A program made the translations under genes and the position numbers. A stretch of DNA of 64,000 bases from NCBI GenBank assembly GCA_026545225.1, contig CM048845.1:16585001-16649000 (forward strand). The letters run 5' to 3'. Shown here one piece after another: positions 57,500-64,000 of this stretch. The notes under the pieces are model-generated. The model was not told the DNA's origin, did no database searches, and saw only the letters and a program-made list of their open reading frames with translations. The first letter of the stretch is position 1. Each line of letters opens with the position of its first letter. This DNA comes from Cornus controversa. Taxonomy: Eukaryota > Streptophyta > Magnoliopsida > Cornales > Cornaceae.

Positions 57500-59916
57500 C
57501 TACCTAACTTAAAAGGATTTCATCCTCGAAATCAAACCATACCAAAAGGAAATAAGTCAGGATACTTAGAAAGAACTTCCTACTCTTGTTCCCAAGTAGC
57601 CTCCTCAATATTGTGATGATGTCACAAAACTTGCTCCCTAGCATCAAGAATCTGAACTAGTCTCTTCTCATAGGTGACATACTCATTGACCTCAAAGTCC
57701 ACCTAACTTAGAATATATGATGGATCAGGTTCGTATTTCCTTAACATCGAAACATGGAATACGTTGTGAACCTTTTTCCAATTGTGATGGCAAAGCCAAT
57801 CTGTAAGTCACCTCACCAACACACTCAAAGATCTCAAATGGTCCAATATATCTAGGTGACAGTTTGCCACTCCACCCAAAGTGCATCAATCCTTTTCGAA
57901 GGAATATCTTAAGAAACACATAGTTTCCCACCTCAATGGATAACGGTCTCCTCCTCTGATCAGTGTAGCTCTTTTGTCAACTCTGAGCTGTCAACAATCG
58001 CTACCTAATCAACTTAATCTTTTATATAGTCTCATGCACAATATCTGGTCCTAAGGTTGCGGTCTCACCCACTTCACTCAAACAAACTGGAGATCTACAA
58101 GGTCAACCATACAACGCCTCAAATGATGTTATCTCAATACTGGCCTGATAACTGTTGTTGTACGCAAACTCCACAAGTGGCAAATAGTCCTCCCAACCAC
58201 CGTCAAAATAAACAATACAAGCATGAAATATATCATCCAATATCTGGATAGTACGCTCTGAGTGTCCATCAGTCTGAGGATAGAATATTGTGCTAAAATG
58301 CAACTTCATATCTAATACTGTCTGAAATCTCTGCCAAAATCTTGAAGTAAATCATGGATCCTATCTGATACAATGGATACCGGTACCCCATGTAATCTCA
58401 TAATTTGCTCCACATATTGGTTACTGAGCCTCCTCAGATCATCATTCAGCCTCATATGCAAAAAGTGAACTGATTTGGTCAATCTATCCATAACAACCCA
58501 AACAATATCATTGCCCTTGTTTGATCCCGAAAGACTCGTCATAAAATCCATGGTAATATGTTTTCATTTCCACTCTACCACTACCAATGGTTGCAACAGC
58601 CCAGCTGGCTTTTAATGTTCCACTTTGACTTGCTGACAATTAAGGCATCTCGCCACAAACTGTGCCACATCCTTCTTCATACCTCACCACCAATATTGGC
58701 ATCTTACATTGTGGTACACTTTGGTCCCACCAGGATGAACTGTAAAATGAGAATGATGCAATTCCTATAATATATCATCACGACAATCAGAAGGAACTAC
58801 CATCAATCCTCTGAATTATAGACACTCATCGAAATGCAAGGTCCAACCCATCACTGTCATACCACCAACAATCTGTGAGTGAATATACTCCAACTCACTA
58901 TCCCTCTTCTATGCCTTAATCACCTTGCTCATAAGCATAGGTTGAGCTACCAAGCTAAAGAACGTAGCTGGCTCATTATCATCACTGAAATATAATCCCA
59001 ATTCTGATAAATCTTCCATCATTTTTCATTCTCGGATGGTTATGCTAGTGAGAGTCCCGTGAGACTTCCTTCTCAATGCATCCACCACTGCATTTGCTTT
59101 CCCTGGATGGTATTACAAATCAAAATTATAATCCTCCATATACTCAACCAATCTCTTCTGTCTCATGTTCAAGTCCTTTTAGGAGAAAATGTGCTTGAGA
59201 CTTTTGTAATCTGAATACACTTCAAATTTCACACCATACAAGTAGTGCCTCCACCCATTCAAGGTGAAGACTACTACTGCTAACTCCAAATCGCTAACTC
59301 CAAATCATGCGTAGGATAGTTGTGCTCGTGAGTCTTTAACTGCCTAGACCATATACAACTACTCCATCACATTGCATCAACACGTAACTTAGACCGCTCC
59401 CCGAAATATCACAATAAATCACATACCCAAGTCTCGCTCGATTATCACCAAAATAGGAGTTATAGTCAACCGCTTCTTCAATTCACAGAAAGTTATCTCA
59501 TATGCTTCATTCCACACAAACTTCACACCCTTACGAGTGAGTCGTGTCATAGGTGCTGCAATATTAGAAAAGTTTTTCAAAAATCTTCTATAATAGCCGA
59601 CCAACCCAAGAAAACTCTAAATCTCAAAAACACTCTTCGGACTCTCCCAACTCATCACGACTTCAATCTTAGATGGATCAATTGAAACTCCACCTCCAGA
59701 ACCAACATGCCCAAGGAATTTCACCTCTTAGAGCCAAAACTCGCACTTTTCATACTTGGCATACAAGCAATGCTCTCTAAGGATTTGTAAAACTATCCTC
59801 AAGTGTAACTCATGCTCCTCCTCCAAAGATGACTATACAAGTATATCATCCACAAATACTACCATAATAGTATCAAGGTACTCATGAAATACGTGACTCA
59901 TCAAATCCATAAATAT
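57500..59916 (-). pseudogene. Tekay-type pol remnant (RT, RNase H, integrase)
   Basis: From the right: FVDDIL, the RT catalytic block (about 59842-59858); GYYRRFLKNFSNIAAPMT and the RT connection (59604-59419); degraded RNase H (about 59400-59100); integrase core pieces MDFMTSLSGSNKG ... VWVVMDRLTKSVHFL (58551-58312) and FSTIFYPQTDGHSERTIQ (58309-58103). The integrase C-terminal domain with the GKLSPRYIGPFEI motif is at 57931-57725. The end FEDEILLS sits near 57510-57540. The motifs fit the Tekay/Del chromovirus branch. Many frameshifts and stops are present. Confidence 0.8.
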
Positions 59917-61389
59917 TGATCGGCGTTAAATGTTACGCATTCTAGCCTCTTAACTTGTGTATTTTATTCTCTTAGTGATAGATTATTTTGTTATTTTACT
60001 TCATTTTAGTGTTTTCTGTATTTTCAGGGCCTTAATGATTATTTCAATTAAAACTATGATTTTGAGCTTTTAAAGATGACATGTAAGAGGGTTAGATGAA
60101 GCCTACATCAAATGGATCCATTCAACTCTTTATTTCAACTCAAATCAGCCCAAGGAAGAGGCCCAAGAGAATTATAACTACTAAAGGGTATTTCGGACCT
60201 AGAATCCAATTCTGCGCGTAATGCAGTTTTAATCCCATTTTTGAAAATGGCTCGAAACTCTTATTTCTGAGTGTTAACTTGACTCAATTACATGTAGGTT
60301 AAATGAAATTCGATTCTGGACAATTTTGTATTTCACGTAAATTTTGTGAATCAGACTTTTACTGGGTCAAACTTTGGGCTGAAATTCAGTAGAAAAATCC
60401 ACCTGATTAGGGGCTGCGGGAAACCCTAATTGTCTCCTAATTAGGTGGGGACTCTTCATATTCTCTTGACTATTAATAGTGACGAATTGGGGCTGTATTG
60501 AGGAGGTTTGGCAGCAGCTTTGAAGAGCTTTTGAAGTGGAGAATCATTAGAGAACAAGGCATATCAATATTTCCATAGAGATGATGTCTTCTTCCTCAAC
60601 CGTTGAAGTTTCTTCTTCTACCATGAGCGGCTAGTTCAGCCACCAAGGTTTTGATGTAGCCCTAACTAAGCATCAATGGTTTGATTGTTTTAATTATTGG
60701 GGATCTTTATATACATGCATAGATTGTGTAATTTAGAGGATTCTTATTATAGAATTGACCAATAAAAGTCTTATAAATTCAGTTTCAATGATTTCTTGTC
60801 TTGTCTTAGATATTTGGTTGTTGTTATTGAACTCAATCTCTCTTATTTTCTGTGATCATGAAAGCGATTATTACACAATGGTAATCACTTAATATATCAT
60901 TAAAAGCCTTAATGAATTATGCCTAGAGAAGATGAACCATACTACACCCTAGATTGGAGTAGTTAGGCAAATGACCCATGCCAATCGAAGATAGTCCATG
61001 ACTTAGCCTTAATCATATGTTATCTTCTTGATGGATGGAGGTGAGCTTGTAGCCACCGACACCACTTATGCATGAAATGATTCCCCATAGTTAGTTCAAT
61101 TGGCCATTGATTGTGAAGTTACTGGTGAAATCAATAACCCTAGATTTGTCTTATATTCTCTACACTCAATAGCTTTTCTTGCGTTTGCTCAATTGCTTCA
61201 TTAGTTAATTTAGTTACAAAAATTAGAATTCTTTTCTTTTAATTTAATTAGAATTAATTCTGTATATCCAACTCAGTCAAACCACAGTCCTTGAGGTTCG
61301 ACACCCCTTTCGATAGCCCTATTCTGCAAGGAATTCGTTCTATTGCGAAGTGTGGTAATTTTAATTGAGACGCACTCACACACAAATCA
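59917..61389 (+). repeat. 5' LTR of the second Athila element (family A)
   Basis: It starts TGATCGGCGTTAAATGTTAC and ends CACACAAATCA; 1473 bp. It matches 5367-6861 and 49137-50590. The TATA box seen at 5923 in the first element is altered here (CTATTAATAG). Confidence 0.9.
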
Positions 61390-61394
61390 ATTCT

Positions 61395-61412
61395 TGGTGC
61401 TGTTGCAGGGGA
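61395..61412 (+). other. Primer-binding site for tRNA-Asp
   Basis: TGGTGCTGTTGCAGGGGA matches the 3' end complement of plant tRNA-Asp (TGGCGCCGTTGCCGGGGA) with three mismatches. It lies 5 bp after the LTR, as in Athila elements. Confidence 0.85.
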
Positions 61413-61439
61413 CTATTTATTTGATTGTTTGGATTTTTA

Positions 61440-61660
61440 GAATTAGTTCTACTTGGATTTTTAGTTTAGGAATTTCTATTTTTTTTATTTTTTTTATATT
61501 GTTATTATTTTATTTTCTTTTCTTTTTATATTCTTTTTCAAGTACTAATTTGTTTTGTTTTATTTTTTTAGTTTAGAATTTTTATTTTTGCTACTAATCT
61601 AATTTTTTATTTATTTATTTAATTTTTTTATTTTTTTTTCTTTTCTTTTTCGATACTTCA
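61440..61660. repeat. T-rich leader of the Athila element
   Basis: Long poly-T/TA stretches between the primer site and gag; noncoding. Confidence 0.8.
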
Positions 61661-61699
61661 ATCACCATATCATTGAGCAAGAGAAAAAGATTAGTGATT

Positions 61700-63537
61700 C
61701 CATGGCTGGTGTGCGTGGTAATAATGAGGACAACAATATTGTGCCTAATGCTGTTGGGGAAAGAGCGAGATTGATCAGAGACTACTATGTCCCAGAGACT
61801 TATAATTCACCAACTGATTTTCAATTGCCTAATGTCACTGCATAGAACTATGAGATCAAGCCTAGCGTTATTCAGATGCTAACATCTTACTTTGGGCTGA
61901 CTCATGAGGATCCGTACAAGCACTTGGATGAATTTATAGAAGTTTGCTCATTAACGAAAATTCATAACTTCTCTGAAGAGGCTTTTTGGATGCAACTCTT
62001 TCCATTCTCGCTAAAGGAAAAGGCCAAGTATTGGTTCAGATCTCTACCGGTGGGTTCTATCAATACATGGACTCAAATGCAAAGTAAGTTCTTAAAGAAA
62101 TATTTTCTGATAGGGAGGACCAAGCAATTCAGATGAGCTATCACTAGTTTCTCTCAATTTGAGGGAGAACAATTTGTTGAGAGATGGGAGAGATTCAAGG
62201 ACCTTCTTAGGAAGTGTCCTCATCATCAAGTTCCAATGTGGCAATTAGTGCAGTGTTTCTGTGAGGGGCTAACTGAAAGTAATAGACAGATGGTGGATGC
62301 ATCATGTGGGGGCACTTTCATGTTAAAAAGTGAAGATGAAGCATGGATTTTGTTCGAGAATCTCAATGACAATTCTTTGCAACATGTGTCTTAATCTCGT
62401 TCGAGTAGACCATCCAATACAAGGAGGGCTGATGATATTTTTAAGATTGAATCTGCAGATGCTATGTCTACCATTGTGGATGTTGTGTCACTGAGAGTGG
62501 TGCAACTCATGGCTGCTGGTCAAGTTCCTAATCCATCTTCATATTATCCTATTTTTGAGCCACGTGATTTTTGCTTGAGTCCTACGCACCATGTGAATAA
62601 TTTTCCTTCACTTGGACAATTTTTTGATCTTCCACAAGAGCAAGGGGCAGCAATTCAACCCATTTTTCAACCTCAGAACTATGTGCCTTCACAATCATAT
62701 CAAGAACAAGTTCCTATGCCACAGAGGTATTCAGCTATTGAGGACAAGATGACGATTGTCCTAGCAAAACTTGAGAAGCTTGACTCTATTGTAGAAATAG
62801 TGCAAACTACTGCAGCAACAGTTTAATCCACTGTTCAATTGGTTCATTCTCACTCTCAATCGATTGTCAAACTGGAATCTCAGTTTGGACAACTTATCAA
62901 TGCCTTGAGTAAAAGAAATGAGGGGAAACTACCAAGCCAACCAGTTGCCAACCCAAGAGGGGTTCATGTCCTCAACAATATTTCTTCTTCGAGCATACCA
63001 CATCATGAAGAGGTTCAAGCCGTCACCACTTTGAGAAGTGGGAAAGCGATCAATAAAAAGGTGGGAGAGAAGGAAGAAGAAGAAGAAGTGCTCAAGAGTC
63101 CTAGTGTTGAGATTTTTTATGAGCCTAAGGTGAAATTAAATACTTTCAATGCCATTCAACATCCTTCAGATGAGAGTGATAGTTTCTTCATGGACGGCTT
63201 TGATGATTATGTGGAAGAGGTTGACTCATTTGCTCTACCTCAAAATGTTGAGAAGTCTATTGCAAGGTTGAATGTTTTACTCGATGTAGTGGCCATGAAA
63301 AATACTCCACCTTGGAGGATTCCGATTGAGTCATTGCCTATTCTTTCTAGCACTCCTCCGATGCCATCATTAGAGTATCCTCCATGGGTAGAATTGAAAC
63401 AACTTCCATCAAGGCAAAGAGATGTGTTTTTCCAAGTCAATGAGACCATTCCGATTACTTTGAGTTCGGTACAAGGAAGTGAGGATCATTTGAAGGGGAC
63501 AATGTTAAATCTCCTCAAGAGATGTGACATTGGGTGA
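61700..63537 (+). pseudogene. Athila gag fused to a stub of RT, with stops
   Basis: ATGGCTGGTGTGCG at 61701 begins a gag-like reading. The conserved gag domain is at 61876-62400: SYFGLTHEDPYKHLDEFIE, then AFWMQLFPFSLKEKAKYWF and, after a stop at 62134, GEQFVERWERFKDLLRKCP and CEGLTESNRQMV. A stop near 62391 and another at 62824 divide it from a C-terminal part (62839-63537) with AVTTLRSGKAI and the pre-RT linker PPWVELKQLPS. The frame ends LLKRCDIG just where the RT motif AIGW would follow. The protease normally placed between gag and this linker is absent. It cannot support replication by itself. Confidence 0.85.
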
Positions 63538-64000
63538 ACTTTCAATTGAAGTCGATGACCGTCGCCTACGGACATTAAATTGTAGGATTTGTATGTATTT
63601 CTATCCTTTAATTTCTTTAGTTTTATTTTATTTTTATTTTTATTTTATTTTTTTTAATTTTTAGTTTATGTTTCTCTTTATTTTTCTTCCATTATTAGTT
63701 GTGTTTTAATGTGTTTTCTTTGAGTTTTTGATGTATAAGTTGCTTCCGGGGGATGTCAAGAGGTGTATCGAGGTATTTGGACTCAAAATGGGTAAAAAAT
63801 AGAGGTCTTAGTCGACCTTGGGCGATAGATACTTTGAAAATACCCTTCCCGGTCAACCTTTGGCGATAGAGACTCAACAGGCTCCAGTAGGGGGGATCGA
63901 TCGCCCCTTTGAAGGGGGATCGATCACCCCCATTACTTTTTGAAGAAACCTCACAAACAACTGGGCGATCGATTGCCCAGCTGAAGGGAGATCGATCGCC
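63538..64000 (+). other. Post-pol spacer of the second Athila element
   Basis: It matches 1700-2120 from CGTCGCCTAC onward, including the GATCGATCGCCC palindromic words at 63893-64000. No gene. Confidence 0.75.

Larger units (their letters stand above)
53731..59916 (-). mobile_element. Tekay/Del-type Ty3/gypsy element, 3' part, twice interrupted
   Basis: Read from 59916 down on the minus strand: RT from its catalytic region, RNase H, integrase with C-terminal domain, a short 3' end, purine tract AAGTTAGGTAGGT (57498-57510) and 3' LTR (57497-53731). The LTR is split by a family B solo LTR (56010-57416). The RT is cut at 59916 by an Athila element, so the N-terminal RT, protease, gag and 5' LTR should lie right of the window. 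All coding parts are decayed. Confidence 0.8.
59917..64000 (+). mobile_element. Athila-type element (family A), pol-less, continuing past the window
   Basis: 5' LTR 59917-61389, tRNA-Asp primer site 61395-61412, gag (about 61700-63537), then directly the post-pol spacer (from about 63550), which matches 1700-2120. Protease, RT body, RNase H and integrase are missing. It is inserted in the RT of the Tekay element, just before the FVDD motif. The 3' LTR is expected beyond base 64000. Confidence 0.85.

Overview
This window is nuclear DNA of a flowering plant, most likely a eudicot. The evidence is plant-specific LTR retrotransposon lineages (Athila, Tat and Tekay-like Ty3/gypsy, and Ty1/copia with an initiator-Met tRNA primer site), a CACTA end, a Mutator-like element, tRNA-derived SINEs, long (TA)n tracts, and one intron-containing host gene of a plant HSP90-type ATPase family. 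No bacterial, CRISPR, rRNA or tRNA gene is visible. The species cannot be named from the sequence.

Layout. 1-6861: internally deleted Athila-type element (+), whose 3' LTR ends inside the integrase of a decayed Tat-type Ty3/gypsy element (-, 6862-11705). About 12050-14000: deletion derivative of a Ty1/copia element (-). 14449 onward: one CACTA terminus. 15880-20560: LINE reverse transcriptase, split in frame by a 3.4-kb solo-LTR-like insertion (16423-19799, TSD TGAAT), which itself holds a 379-bp solo LTR (17467-17845, TSD GGCTA). 20950-25761: Ty1/copia element with both LTRs, iMet primer site and TSD ATGGG; its polyprotein is broken by stops, a frameshift and a deletion.

27584-37432 (-): the only convincing host gene, three exons and a predicted 1720 residues. 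It has an N-terminal HSP90/histidine-kinase-type ATP-binding fold and is related to the plant sacsin-like / NO VEIN-like ATPases. Its introns carry a MITE-like element, (TA)n tracts, a GGT/GGA-rich tract and tandem repeats; a 163-bp duplication lies just upstream of the start codon.

39587-44898: two solo-LTR-like blocks in opposite orientation. 44928-52574: a 7.6-kb Mutator-like element with about 290-bp inverted repeats and a perfect 9-bp TSD (TTATTTAAA). It holds a small GRF-zinc-finger ORF at one end and the N-terminus of a Mutator-type transposase at the other, plus two Athila-like solo LTRs, a LINE scrap and a perfect 25-bp hairpin. 52645-53360: a smaller inverted-repeat element. 53731-59916: a Tekay/Del-type Ty3/gypsy element (-), whose 3' LTR is split by an Athila-like solo LTR (56010-57416, TSD ATATA) and whose reverse transcriptase is cut by a second Athila element (59917 to the window end), which keeps its 5' LTR, tRNA-Asp primer site and gag but has lost protease and pol.

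Apart from the ATPase gene, the window is a layered graveyard of transposable elements, and nesting order plus target-site duplications give a relative chronology. I found no clearly new biological system. The most unusual item is the Mutator-like element pairing a GRF zinc-finger ORF with a transposase N-terminus.
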